Shown piece by piece: positions 43,591 to 56,110 of a stretch of DNA of 64,000 nt (positions are counted from its first letter, which is position 1; every line of letters starts with the position of its first letter). Position numbers and translations under genes: made by a program. Origin of the DNA: Gnetum montanum (taxonomy: Eukaryota > Streptophyta > Gnetopsida > Gnetales > Gnetaceae); the NCBI GenBank assembly GCA_015680685.1, contig MNCI01023539.1:542964-606963 (forward strand), given 5' to 3'. The notes below the pieces were generated by a model that did no database searches, was not told where the DNA came from, and was given only the letters and a program-made list of their open reading frames with translations.

Positions 43591-44160
43591 GGACCAGGGA
43601 ATGTGAACAAGCATTCCAAGCTCTTAAACAGAGGCTTGTGGAAACTCCCATTCTACAAGCACCTGACTGGTCCAGACCATTCCATATCATGACCGATGCA
43701 TCCAATTATGCTTTAGGAGCTGTACTGACACAACTAGATGAACAAAAATGACCTTATTACATCCATTGTGCCAGTAAAAGTGTCATCGGTGCACAACTTA
43801 ACTACATGACTACAGAAAAAGAATTAATGGCTGTTGTGTTTGCACTGGATAAATTTAGGCACTATGTATTGGGTTACAAGGTATATATCCACACAGATCA
43901 TAGTGCAATTAGGTTCCTTATGAATAAGCCAACGGTTAGCCCACGTATCATACGTTGGCTGGTGATTCTTCAGGAGTTCAATTTAACTATTGTAGACCGC
44001 AAGGGCACTGAGAACGTAGTCGCCAACCACCTATCTTGGTTGCTATGGGACAACAAAGAGGACGAATATGCGGTATCTGACCATTTTCCTGATGAAACCC
44101 TCTTTGCTAGTGTAATAAATAACCAACCCATGGAAGTAAACTGGTATAGCAGCATTCTCA
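43591..44160 (+). pseudogene. Element P RNase H (degraded)
   Basis: RNase H removes the RNA strand during reverse transcription. The first catalytic Asp lies in IMTDASNYALGAVLTQ (about 43,692), Glu in TTEKELMAVVFALDKFRHYV (about 43,815), the next Asp in VYIHTDHSAIRFLM (about 43,895). IVDRKGTENVVANHLS follows, where ADHLS is usual. One stop (43,749-43,751) separates the halves. Confidence 0.9.
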
Positions 44161-44199
44161 CTTATCTCACTTCACAACATCTACCACAGAGATTAGACT

Positions 44200-45460
44200 T
44201 TAGGAAGAAACAATAGTTTCTTCACAACATCAAATACTTCATGGAAATTGGGGGACAACTCTATAAAGTCTGCCCTGATGGCCTAGTTTGATGGTGTGTA
44301 CTTGATCAAGATCAATTAAAAGTTCTCTAGGATGCTCATGAGGGCCCCTGTGGGGGTCATTATGCTGGGAGACAAACGACCACTAAAATCCTGCTTGCAA
44401 GATATTATTGGCCAACACTATTTTGGGATGCACATCATTTTGCTCAATCCTATGAGTGTTGCCAACATGATGGGGGAATAAATGCTAGGATGGAGGATCC
44501 ACAACAATGGATTCAACCTTTAGAACCCTTTGACATCTAGGGGATAGATTTCATGGGATCGATTACACCAATGTCCAACGAAAAAGCATATATAATCGTT
44601 GCTGTTGATTACTTAACCAAATGGGCTGAAGCAACCGCTGTAACAGATTGCACATCATCTACAACTGCCTGATTTGTACAGCAACAAATCGTTAACAGGT
44701 TTGGTGTGCCACGTGCACTTATTTCCGATAATGGAACACATTTTACAGGTGCAACCTTTAGAAAGTTGATGCAATGCTTAGCGGTTGAGCATAAACTGAC
44801 CACACCTTACCACCCCCAAGCTAATGGTCAAGCTGAAGTTACTAATAGGGAGATTACCAGAATATTAACACGAACAATTAGCAAATTTAGGTGACACTGG
44901 AGCATGAAACTGAATGATGCTCTTTGGGCATATCGTTCCACTTGGAAGCTCCCTACAGGATATTCTCCCTATGAGCTAGTGTACGGGAAACTTCCAAAAC
45001 TACCTATAGAAAGTGAGCTCTGTACACTGTCCATGGCTTGCGAACTTCACTTGGATCTCGACCTAGCCCAAAAACAATGACTAGCAACTTTGAATGTGTT
45101 AGATGAGAATTGATTGGTTGCATTATCATTAAATGAGTTGCACAAAGCACACAGTAAACAATGGCATGACTTAAGGATCCAAAGGTTTAAGTACCAACTA
45201 GGAGATAAGGTCCTTTACTGGAATCCCACGCATGTACCCCAACGTACAAAGTTTCAGACCTTATGGGAAGGACCTTATATTATTTATACTACCTTCCCTT
45301 CTAGAGCCATGATGATATATAAGCCTGACAGCCCGAATAAAAGGTTATTGGTTAATGTACAACAAACAAAACCTTTCCGTGAATCTGCACCAGCTAGTAC
45401 AAGTCACAATTCTACCAACGGTCAACCACGCTCACTATTTCGGATCTCTCCCTTACAACT
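44200..45460 (+). pseudogene. Element P integrase (degraded)
   Basis: The zinc region reads AHEGPCGGHYAG then QSYECCQHDGG. The HHCC finger is altered, with Tyr where the first Cys of SCDRCQ is expected, the same change as in element O. All three core catalytic residues remain: Asp in GIDFMG (44,547-44,549), Asp in ISDNGTHF (44,727-44,729) and Glu in NGQAEVTN (44,835-44,837), with 35 residues between the last two as in the D,D35E family. The C-terminal domain has WAYRSTWKLPTGYSPYELVYGKLP and GDKVLYWNPTHVPQRTKFQTLWEGPY. At least six stops are present. Confidence 0.93.
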
Positions 45461-45461
45461 C

Positions 45462-47423
45462 AGTTATGGGGAAGATGGCCACCAATGCTAATCATATGGG
45501 GCCCTCAGTTCTTTTTCAGTTTTTGTTTTACAACGTTTTTGTTTTACAAATTTCTTTAACTTTTTCTATTTTTGTTTTACACTTTCTTTAACTTTTCTTG
45601 TTTTTGTTTTACAACATTGTTGTACTTTTCTATTTTTTGTGTGTGAGTGTGTGTGTGCCATCCACCATGTAAGTTCGTCACCCAATAAGTGTTCAGATTG
45701 ATGGGATGAACTTTTTTTTCATTAATTGCTACTGTTTGGTTTTTACCTTTAAGTTACAATGTTGATACTAAGGTATGTTTCTTTTGATATGGCAGGTAAT
45801 GAGATCATTTCATCCATCCATCCATCAAGTCTATGGTTTCTCTTGGCTTGGAAATGTACAGCTCCCTTCCAATAAGAACTTCAATGAACCGGTGACTGGG
45901 TATTTCTCAAACTAAGGAAGGACTCAAGGATTGCAAAGGGTGTGACTTCAAGGGAACTTGATGCTTTTGTGTTGGTCATTCACTTGGGTGTTTGGATGTC
46001 TTCTTCTTGAGTTTTCTTATCGTTCTGATGTTACCCATTCTTCAGAAGCTGAGACAATAAAAATAAGAAGTCTTTGCATGGTGTGGTCCCCACACATAAA
46101 AAAATAAAACCAAAAAAAAAGTGGAAAAGTGAGGATTCAAAGCACACCCCTTAAACAGAATAACTTTGGGCTACAAGCACTGGTTATGGAACCAAAGTGT
46201 CCCCTCTAACTAAGGCCCTTCTCACTTCCCGTCCTCTCCTTTGTTTTGTCAGAATGGTGGTGGCTCTTTGAAGATGCATCCTTATCATCCAAGTGGATGG
46301 TTTAACCAAATGCATTGATGCAAAGTCACTAGAAGTGGTTGGTTTGAGCTTGGAGTTGGAATGAGACTTGCCAAGTCACATTAACCATAAAACACACAAG
46401 GGGTTGTACACCACCTTGTTCTTGGGATTCCATTCCGCTTCTCTTCTCTCCATCATTCTCTCCATTGTTCACCTCATTGCCAGTTGTATCATTAGTGTAT
46501 ATATTTTGGTTGATGCATTGTTTTCTTTTTGGTAAATTCTTGCAGTTAAAACTTTAACTCTTGTTCCAAAGGACATTCCCAAAGCCTACGGACTCTTTGA
46601 ATGTGGGTTTGTCAGGGCATTACAGGGCATGAGCCTGCTTTTGGGAGGACCCACTGACATTCCTATTTGGAACATTAGTTAACTTCCTTTCCTTAACATT
46701 TTGTAATTAATTCTAGTTTTGTTCATTTCCATATTGACATCCATTTCATTGATGCCATAGTTATCCCTTTTTACCTATCTTTCTTACTCCTTTTCTTTCT
46801 CCATTCTCACGCTATCGGAGGTTCGCGATTAGTCATGGGGGTACGGGGCCTGATTTTTCGATTTTTCTCCTAAGCCCCGAATTTTTTCGTTTTTCTTCCT
46901 AACCCCTACACCTTCGGTAGTCATCATTACTACATCTTCCCAGATCCATATCAGCCATACCACAACCTAGCCAATGGACCTACACCGAAGCAAGGTATTA
47001 ATTACTTAATGATTCAATTACCCTTGCTAATATATGATTGTGTTGTATGTGCAGATGGCAATCATACAACAATGGAATGGATCTGGAGCAAACATTTGGG
47101 ATGGAGCAGCGCTGAAGCAGCTATGCAAGGAGCAAGATTGATGATGCGCTTACAGATGGACAACGGAAGGCACAATCTAGGCGTTGGCAGCAGCAAGACT
47201 CTTTTCTCTCCTTCTCTTCTCTTCTCTCTCCTCTTTTCTCTCAGCTACCAAATGTGGCCTGATGTCATTGTAATAAGGTGTTCACCCTTGTTGTCATGAA
47301 CACCAATCTTGTCAAGTCTTGTAATAATGAACTGTTTACATGTCATTCCATTAGTTCCATTCCCCTCAATAATCCCATACCTACCCGATATCATTGTAAG
47401 GAACTTGAGGATGAGTTTTCATT
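45462..47423 (+). other. Element P 3' region
   Basis: About 1.96 kb lies between integrase and the 3' LTR without a conserved long frame. It begins with the polypurine-like TTATGGGGAAGATGG (45,464-45,478), then T-rich TTTTACA-type repeats (45,515-45,625) and TGTGTG repeats (45,640-45,656). A second polypurine-like motif, AGTCATGGGGGTA, lies at 46,831-46,843. Blocks such as GGGAGGACCCACTGACATTCC (around 46,645) are also present in R and S-type copies. Many Athila elements carry an env-like frame here; I see none. Confidence 0.75.
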
Positions 47424-47437
47424 CAGTCATGGGGGTA
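47424..47437 (+). promoter_or_regulatory. Element P polypurine tract
   Basis: CAGTCATGGGGGTA directly precedes the 3' LTR start. It is where plus-strand DNA synthesis would be primed. The purine run is short and is shared by all family members here. Confidence 0.75.
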
Positions 47438-48384
47438 TGATGAGACGTGATATGCACAAGCCATGATATTGCATCCCCTACGATATCGCATACGCGATAT
47501 CGCGTCGTTCCCTACGATATTACGGTCCGTCGCCAAATCTATAAATAAGAGGTAGCACTACCCTCATTTCACATCCTAGGCGTAAAGTAGCGAAGCTCTA
47601 GCAAATTGATCATCCCAGAGATAGAATATTTTCCATGTGCCTGCAGTAGGAGTCCCCCAAGTGAACGGTTCTTTATTCGAGTAGCTTTGTACCTGAACGC
47701 AAGTTGTGTACGGCAATAAAGACGAGCTTTGTGGATAAACCTTGTAGTACATGGATAGGTTTAATTAATGTTATTTATTGCTTTTCTAGTAATGCGGCAT
47801 GAGTATGACTTGGTTACGAGCGTTGACGAACATGTACGGCTAGCCAAGGAATCGACTACTCATCGCGATTAGATTCTCTCACCCTTTCCTCCTAGAACGT
47901 GGGACAAGTACGACTTGATTACGAGCATCTACGGATGTGTACGGCTAGTCAAGGAATCAGCTGCTTGTCACACTTAGGTTAGTTAGGTGCCTCAGTACGA
48001 CCGCTTCGAGCACGTGCGTTACGTGTGGTAATCCCAGTAACGATTAGCGTTTGGTAGCCACAGTTGCACAGTTCAGGGTGTGTACGGCAAGTGGGAACGG
48101 ATGCTGACGCTAGGACTTAGTGCTGTAGTTAGAGTTAGTTTTAGTTTCTCAACCCTTCACCGTTTAGCATAGGAGATAAACCAGAAAATACCAAAAAAAT
48201 CATATACCTCGGACTTACTTAACCATACACCATGACAACAACAAGTAAGTCTGGGAAGACAGTGATTAATTAACCCCAAGTGTTCCTTGCGGCGTTTAGG
48301 CATTTAGTCTGCGAAGTTCGATCGAATTGTGCGTGCTATGCTAGTTCCGTATGGTTGAGTGTAGGGGTACCTCATCACTCATCA
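47438..48384 (+). repeat. 3' LTR of element P
   Basis: This is a 947-bp LTR. The first 100 bp (U3) contain four GATATC/GATATT-type palindromes, then TCTATAAATAAGAGG at about 47,539-47,553 and AATAAA at 47,715-47,720. The U5 has two related repeat units (about 47,795-47,970), each with TTGATTACGAGC and CTAGTCAAGGAATC. It ends GCACTCATCA-like at 48,384, followed by the duplication GATAC. Confidence 0.93.
47539..47553 (+). promoter_or_regulatory. TATA-like promoter element in the P 3' LTR
   Basis: TCTATAAATAAGAGG lies about 100 bp into the LTR. The same sequence is at the same place in S1, S2, S3 and R, so the U3 is unusually short and transcription would begin about 130 bp into the LTR. Confidence 0.65.
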
Positions 48385-48389
48385 GATAC

Positions 48390-49180
48390 ACACATAACAT
48401 CTTAATTGCAAAGAATTATTTGTAGGGTTTTCATTTTCAAATTTACTTAAAATGATCAGCATACTTCCAGTTTGAATGAAATCAAGGATCAAATTCAGCA
48501 TTTTTGAACATCTTGGATATGTTGATAATATTAGATTGTAGATGGAACAACATCATTGGGTGCTTTCTTAACACAACTATTTTAAAAGATATTTAATTTT
48601 ATTAAAAAAAACCTTAGATTTCTAGTTTAATGATAAAAAATTACAAGCAACAAGACCTAAGTAGGGATAGGATCCTAAATGCTTCATGAAGAGAGTGTTA
48701 CATAATCATATGCACATGATATAGAATAAAATATCATCATCATCATCATAGCATTGTCCCAACAAAATGGTGTTGGCTACATGAGTTTTTTTCATCATTC
48801 ATCTTTATGAAGTGCTAAATATTTATTTATTTGCAATTTCTTTAGATCATCTATTTAAAAAGATAGAATAACTAACAAAGAAAAAACTTCTAGGCATAGT
48901 TAGATTTCATCTTGCAACCATTAAATATATAAAAACAACATCAATAGTAGTTAGAAGTAGAGGATACAAAACTTTCACAAGTAGATTGCATGTACTTAAC
49001 TAAAGAAAAAATATAAATCTATTATTTAATTGATGAAATTTTAAAATAAGTCATTGGAATATATATAATAGCTTTAAATTAAATAATTAATCCTATGTAA
49101 AATTTCAAGTTGTGACATCCTTATCCTTTTCCCTTTCCATCCTTCTTTCTCCTTGCATGCATTCCTAGTTCCTTAACAAT
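48390..49180. other. AT-rich DNA between P and the solo LTR
   Basis: There is no gene here. It includes the RTE 3' end listed separately. The remainder is AT-rich with no recognised repeat. Confidence 0.45.
48735..48850 (-). repeat. 3' end of an RTE-type LINE
   Basis: A CAT repeat (48,735-48,749) is followed by GTCCCAACAAAATGGTGTTGGCTACATGAG. This matches the tail of the RTE at 2,434 onward and the conserved plant RTE tail more closely than that copy does. Only about 115 bp is recognisable, as expected for strong 5' truncation. Confidence 0.6.
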
Positions 49181-50111
49181 TGATGAGTTGTAGTTAGTGG
49201 CATCAACTAGGCCTTGTCAACTTGGCCTCATTGACTAGGCCCAGTCAACAAGGCCTCATCGATGCATCATTTCATGCATCGACTAGGCCCCATCGATGCA
49301 GGGTCTGCTTTTGCCTATAAATATGAGCTCATTAGCCACATTTATGACATATCTTGTTGTCGTAGTAGTGAAGCTATTGTAGTTTTTTCATTTGAGAGTT
49401 AGAATATTTTCTCAAGTACCCACAGTAGGAGTCATTGAGTGTATGGATCTTTATTTGAGCATTATTGTACTTGAGCACAACAGTGTATGCAGTAATAAAG
49501 ATGAGCTTTCTAATAAACCTTGCAGCATTTTGAATAAATTAAATATTTTATTTATGCATTCAATGTTTTCAATTAGTTGTTCAATATTTTCCAATAAATA
49601 AGCTAATTAAGATAATTAAGCGAGATAGGCTAGATAGATTAAATACATAAGTACGACTGCTTCGAGCGTAACATGTATTCACTTGGTAATCCTAGTAGCA
49701 TTAGTGCTTGGTGTGCTCAGTAGTGTAGCACTTGGTAACCTAGTAGTGGATATGTGGGTTTAGGATGTGTATGGAAAGTGGGAACAGATGCTTATGTTAG
49801 GATTAGTTAGAGACCAGTTAGTTAGTTAATATAGATTAGTCTTGAAAATTACTCTATCTCTCTCTCTCTCTCTTTAAGTACCTAAAAACATAAAACATAA
49901 AGTGATAAAAATAATATGCCTCGATTACTCTTAACAATACCATTATGCTTCACAAGTGTAATTGGGAAGAAAATAAATGACCTTAGGGCAAGGTTCACTT
50001 CCTAAAAGACTAGTGTATCAGAAATTGTAAAGGCCACAAAATTCGACCAGATCATGCATGAACGCTTTGTGATTCATATGGTTGGGCATATGGGCACCTT
50101 GCCACTCATCA
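49181..50111 (+). repeat. Solo LTR, element O/Q subfamily
   Basis: TGATGAGTTGTAG to GCCACTCATCA, 931 bp. The U3 has CATCGATGCATC-type palindromes, then CCTATAAATATGAGC (about 49,314) and AATAAAGATGAGC (about 49,494). There is no primer site to its right and no polypurine tract to its left, so the rest of the element has been lost, typically by LTR-LTR recombination. The flanking five bases are ACAAT and ATAGT, which do not match well. A CT repeat lies at 49,852-49,873. Confidence 0.8.
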
Positions 50112-50116
50112 ATAGT

Positions 50117-53100
50117 AATGTATGATTTTTATCACCTAAATTGAAAGTTATCTTAAAATATAATGATCAATTTCAGTAAGTTGAGCATTGATAGTTTTGT
50201 AAAAAAAAGGTAGATCGAATTTAGATAAGTATAATAATAGGGATTTTTTGTCCATCAAGAGTTGAAACCAAAAATTATTTAACAAAATATTAATGGATAG
50301 TTTCTTCCTCAAGTGATTTTCTTTCACAAGTTAAGTGCTTAAAGTTTTATGAATCTTAAGGGCTTTATTAGGAGATCTAATTTTTCTAGAATTATGGTTC
50401 CTCCATAGGGCATTTTAGATTCCCTATAACTTTTTCTATTGATGCTAAAATTTTTACTTCATCTATTGATGCAAAAATTTCTATTAATTCTCATAATGTA
50501 GATTTGCTTATTAGCAAACAAAAATTTAAACTGTCTTGTTTTAGTAATGTTGATGCAAATAAGTTTTTGTTCTTCCTAATGATGTATATGAGTTATTATT
50601 TGCTAATCTTACATTAGAATATGTATTTATTCAAATTTTGGACTACATATCTTGTAATTAGAGTTTTGCTTCACAGTAAATGATGTGGTGCTAACATTGA
50701 AGTCATTCATGCCAGGTACTATTCTTGTTTTTTTTAACTTCCCGAGCTAGGTAATGCTTTGATGGTGTAGCATGTCCTAGATATAGAATCATTTATACAT
50801 AAGCATGTAACATTGATCATTTATAAATATAGACCAAATTTTGATATCTAATCTAAACAATATTCAAAAGTTCTATATTTTGCTAAGTTATTTCATTTTC
50901 TATTAATTTTTTAGAGAGCTAAGCAGTACAATGCTAATTTTCTTGATTCCATTAAGCATATGGATATATTTCCATAGCTTTTGATTCTCATAAATGTTTT
51001 TTTTGATGAAATCAATCTTCTTAATTGTAAAAAGGAATTGGTATTACAAGTAAATAGGAAGACTTATTCGTGAACTAATTACATATTGTAATCTTCCTAG
51101 TTCTTGTAATTTATGTCATTGTAAGGAACATTTATTTAATGTCTTTCCTTTTTTTCTCAAGAAAAAATATGCTAAGGAAAAGAAAAAATGTATTGAAACT
51201 AATGATATATAAAAATAATTTGAACCTAAAAATATAAAAATCAAGGTAATTTCAATGATAAGAATGATCAAATGAAAATAGTGAAATAAGTAAAGATAAA
51301 AGCTTTTGTGAATATTTTTACGTTCATAACAAAAAATATTATTCAATTTGAATGGATAGATTGTAAAAGAAATTTTTCATTATTTGGAAAGAACACTACC
51401 AACTGAAAGATTAAAAATTTTGTTGACAAGTGGGCTATAAAAAAGATATTCTCATTGTAAGGTTAAAATGATGGATAATATATGTTATCATTTTCTATTA
51501 GATCTTTCTTTTCTACAAAGGTCATATTTTGCTAAAGCTTTCTATTAGTACCTTAATTCATTTTTCTATTTTAAGTTGAAAAATAAATGTTAAAATTGAT
51601 GTAAGTGTTGTTAGAATGAGAATCATCCTTCCACCTAATAATTAATTTTCCTCTCTTAAATTTTCAAAGTATGGATTGTAAGATTGTACATTTAAGTAGA
51701 CACCTAAAATTGGAAAATATTTCATTTTCATATTGTTTCTAGTATTCTCTCCTCAATGATTAAGCATATGATATAATCCTAATTTTATTATTATTAATAT
51801 TTTTTGGGGTTTGACATCACCCCCAAGAAAACTATTTAACTACATGTGCATCAAATTCAAGAGGTGTTGAAACCAAAAAATAATATTTATAATCAGAAAA
51901 GAATTCAAATTACATTACATGTTAAGCATTAAGGAGATGTAAAACTCCATAGGAACATAGAAAGAGAAATCTCTTTAATTATATCTATTTAAATGTAGAA
52001 CTTCACAACAAATCTTTAAAAATTAGAAAAAGAAAATTTACTTTTGTAGGAAAGTTAGTTTCAATATTTACAATCTTTATATCACTATCAATTATGTAAC
52101 CTCCATCCTTGTCCTTAGAATAATAAGTAAATTTGAGGTAGGAACAAAATGTTATGATGAGGTAGGAATCTTCTTTAGAAAAGTTTATTTACTTGATGTC
52201 CTACTTTCAATATTGCTTTGTTATTTAAGGAAAACATTATGTCAGGAACTATTAGCATTAACCATAGGTTACTTTTAAATAATATTTATGATCTTTGAGT
52301 TAACATTATTATTATTACATGAAAATGAATCTATCATATTAGCACTTCTTGTAATAAAGGTAAGAATATTGATGGAAGTTTTTGTATCCTTTAGTTTCTT
52401 TACTATTTACTTATATTTACTTATCCTCAAATTAGCTTGACTTTTCTATCCTCTATATGGTCTTGTTTGTTTTTATCCTTAAATTTAACATATGTTTTTC
52501 TCTCCTTACCTTCTTATTCTTCGTCTTTCTAAATAGAAGAAAAAATGCATTAAATAAGTGTTCTTCATGATGACAAGAGTTGCAAGTATTTGAAATATTA
52601 TTATATATAATTAGTTAAATGTAAGTCTTCCTAATTTCCTACAATATTAATTATTTTTTATGGTTAAGAAGATTGATTTTAATAAAAAAACTATTTATAA
52701 GAACCAACTAGTATGGAAATAGATTCAATATGTTGAATTGAATTAAGAATACTATCAATTTATTGCTTAACTCTCTAAAAAATCTACAGAAGATTAAACA
52801 ACTTAACAAAGCATAGAGCTTTAGAATATTCTTCAAAATACACATCAAAATATGGAGTTTAGTTGCAAATGATCAACATTGCATGCTTATGTATATACAC
52901 TATCAAAACATTACCAAATTCAACAAGTTAAAAAATGAAAATAGCACCTAGTATAAATAACTTGAATGTTATACTTTTGCATAAAAATATTTAATTGCAA
53001 AATAATACTTTGATTATGAGGCAACTAAAAATTTAAATGAACATATATTGTGATGTAAAATTAGTAATCAATGACTCATATACTTCATTAGGAAGAATAA

Positions 53101-53303
53101 AATCAAACATTTATTTGTAACAGCATAAACAAGATAACCTCTCATAGATGCTTATCAACATGTAAATTTACACTGTTGAAGAAGAAAAAAGTATTGAGAA
53201 TCTTCTATCAAAGAAAATTTTTGGAGAATCAATTCTATTAATGAAATACTAGTACCTAAAAGAGAGAAAAAATAGAGTGTACATGTAAATCAAGATTATA
53301 TCG
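50117..53303. other. AT-rich DNA, no gene recognised
   Basis: About 3.2 kb is very AT-rich. The plus strand around 51,080-51,180 encodes a short Cys/His cluster (CNLCHCKEHL), but I see no family. The open stretch at 51,116-51,346 on the minus strand is hydrophobic low-complexity sequence. I found no LTR end or tRNA-like sequence. Confidence 0.4.
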
Positions 53304-54162
53304 TGATGAGCGGCGAGGTACCCCTACACCCAACCATATGAATCACAAGCATTCATGTGCGATTCAATCAAATTTCGCAGAACTTAAGTTCTTAAGTACA
53401 CTAGTTCAAAGACGTGAAATTTAATCATAACAATTGTTGTCTTCTCAATTATACTTGTGGAGCTTAATTGTATGGTTAAGGATAATTAAGGCACATGATT
53501 TTTATTATCTTATATTTTATTTGTCTATGATTATAGCAAGTTGAAACTTAATTTATAAACCACTTTGATTAATCTAATTGCTGATTAATAACTAACTATC
53601 CTAACATAAGTATCCGATTCCACTTTCCATACACATCCTAAACACATATAATGCTGTTGGGTTACCAAACGTTAAGTGTTGTTGGGATTACCAAGAGTTA
53701 TGCGCATGCTTAAAGCAGTTGTACTTATGTGCTTAATTAATTAACGACTATTTAATCTAGTTAGCTTACTTTAGCTTAATTACTTAGAAGTATTAAAGGA
53801 AACTACATAAAACATTAAATGCATAAATAAAATATTTAAGCTAGCCAAGGTGCTGCAAGGTTTGATCAGAAAGTTCATCTTTATTGCTACACACATTGTT
53901 GTGCTCAAGTACAATAGTGCTTGAATAAAGATTCATACACTCAATGACTCCTATTGTGGACACTTTAGAAAATATTCCAACTTTGAATAAAAGAAATTGC
54001 AAGAGCTCTACTATGCTATGACAAAAACTATATGGAAATTATGTGTGTAAGCACCATATTTATAGGCTAGCACATACCTTGTAATATCAGATATTCGACA
54101 TTGCATCTTGGGGTCCAATATTGGGTATCCAATATTAAAGCCAAGAAAAAAATTATTCATCA
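53304..54162 (-). repeat. 3' LTR of element Q
   Basis: This is an 859-bp LTR, TGATGAGCGGCGAGGTACCCC to TTATTCATCA. It is closest to the solo LTR at 49,181 and the O LTRs. In element sense, U3 units GATATTCGACATTGC and CCAATATTGGG precede a TATTTATAGG-type box near 54,060. Confidence 0.85.
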
Positions 54163-56110
54163 TACCCTCATGACTGAATGAAAACTTGTCCTTGAGTGAG
54201 CACAAGGAGGAACAAGTTCCTTACAAAGTATTGGGAAGGTATGAGATCATTGACTAACATACAAATTGACTGTTATGAAATAGATAAACTCTAAGTGTCC
54301 AAGGGTATGGATTTACAGTCTTTTACAAAATTGGATGTTCATAACAATAGAATTGAACACCCTATGCAACTCCTCTAGTGGCTGAAGAGTGAGGGAGAAG
54401 ATCCAACAGTCATGAATGGTCCTCATGGCATGATGCTGTTGCATCATCCTTGTTGAAGATAGTTCTACATATAGTCCACGCATCCCACTACAATCACAAC
54501 AAAATCGTAGCTTAGTGTGCAATGTGTAACATATAGCTTTTAAGTACCCTATCTCGTTGGTGGTTACACTTGGTTAGGCTGTGATTATGATGGATTGATT
54601 CCTTTAATAGTGTTAGTGGAAAAACTAAAGAATAGGGTGAAATGGATAAGTGGTCCATTAAATTATAGAAAGTTCAAATGCAATGATATGCTTGAAGAGG
54701 GTTTAAGAATTCACAATAATAAAAGGAGGATTTCACTTAAAAATGTTGTGAAGATGTGCACAATTGGATGTCATTAATAGGACAGGAAAAATGATTCAAT
54801 TGTGAGAATGTCTAAAGATAAGGAACTTAACTAACCCAACCAAAAGATATGTAAGTGGGTCCTTCCCAAAGTAGGCACATGCCCTTAATTACCCTTGCAT
54901 AACTTAAAATTGAGAAGTTTGTGGGCTCCATGGATGATTAATGGTTATAGGAAGTTAAGTACAACAACCCATAAGAAACTACCTAAGAAATTTGATGCAT
55001 CAAACTAAGACATTAAACAAGAACATGAAATTGGCAGTGAGGTGAGACATGGAAAACATAGATGAATGTGAGAGAGAGAGAGAGAGAGAGAGGAATGGAG
55101 TTCCCAACTAAGGTCATGTGAAGTCCCTTGTGAATTTTGTGGTTAAATGATCTGATAAAATCTATCCTTAGTCTAGACCAAGATCCACTATGTTCAATGA
55201 CATCATATCACCATTCTAAGACTAGTCCATCCCCCTAAGACACAAGAGTGCTCCCACAAAACAACCACCATTCCTTATTAAAGAAGAAAAGAGAAGTAGA
55301 AAGTGAGAAGGGACCTTAGTTAGAGGAGATCTTTAGGCATGGGTAACATGTCTTTCTATTCCCATAACCAGTGCTTGTATCCTGTTCATTTTGTCTAAGT
55401 GGTGTGCTTTGAATTTCCATCGTTATATATATGGAAACCACATCATGCAAAGACTTATTTAACTTCTTGTTATTGGTCAACATGGAATGGTAGAAATCCA
55501 TGAAAACACACATGCACCCAAGTAAGTAGAAAGGCACAAAGAGTACTAAGTTCCCTTGAAGTCACACCCTATTCAAACCTTTGAATTCTTTCCAAATCTA
55601 GAAACTACCAAGGTCATAAGTTTGTTAAAGTTATATCGATGAAAAAGGAACCTCATACTTCCAAAATAAGAAAAACCATAGAGTTTTTTGATGGGTGGAT
55701 GTTTTGGACTCATTGCCTATTTCATGAAAAAGAAACCATGTCCTAATTATTCGTAACAAAATTTAAAGCTAGAATCCAAGCACCAATAATCAAATAACTA
55801 GATAGCACATGTCCACATCAATCAAACCACATTGTAACCAGTTGGTAATAAGGCACGTTATTATTAAAACATAATAAGAAAATCACATCCAAATAAAGGA
55901 AAATATACAAGAAATTGTAAAATATTTAAGAAAAGTAAAAGATGCTAAAAATGTTGTAAAACAAAAATTTTGAAAAATTAAATACATAAAAAAAAAGGTT
56001 TAAGATAAGAAATGTGTGAATCAAAAAGTTGTAAAAGCAACAAGGTGTAAAACAAAAATGTTTAAAAAAAAAGATGAAAAAGTAAGTAGTCACTTATATA
56101 GTTAGCATGG
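54163..56110 (-). other. Element Q 3' region with polypurine tract
   Basis: TCAGTCATGAGGGTA abuts the LTR, a polypurine tract with one G-to-A change. Further inside, the region follows the P layout, with a GA repeat at 55,071-55,092 and A-rich TGTAAAA-type repeats at 55,900-56,080. GGGGGAGATGGCCATC lies at about 56,110-56,127. The open stretch 55,316-55,537 corresponds to the non-coding part of P and is not supported as a gene. Confidence 0.65.

Larger units (their letters stand above)
38344..48384 (+). mobile_element. Element P: complete-structure Athila-type retrotransposon
   Basis: Two plus-strand LTRs (38,344-39,155 with a gap, and 47,438-48,384) are flanked by GATAC at 38,339-38,343 and 48,385-48,389. 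Between them are primer site, gag, protease, RT, RNase H, integrase, a 1.96 kb 3' region and polypurine tract, in the order of Ty3/Athila elements. All domains are present, but the coding frame has many stops, so it cannot move on its own now. The LTRs differ at roughly 40 of 555 comparable positions by eye, so it is an old insertion. Confidence 0.93.

Noticed and set aside
51116-51346. A hydrophobic 76-codon open frame
   Set aside because: AT-rich low-complexity sequence, which gives Phe/Ile/Tyr runs by composition alone.
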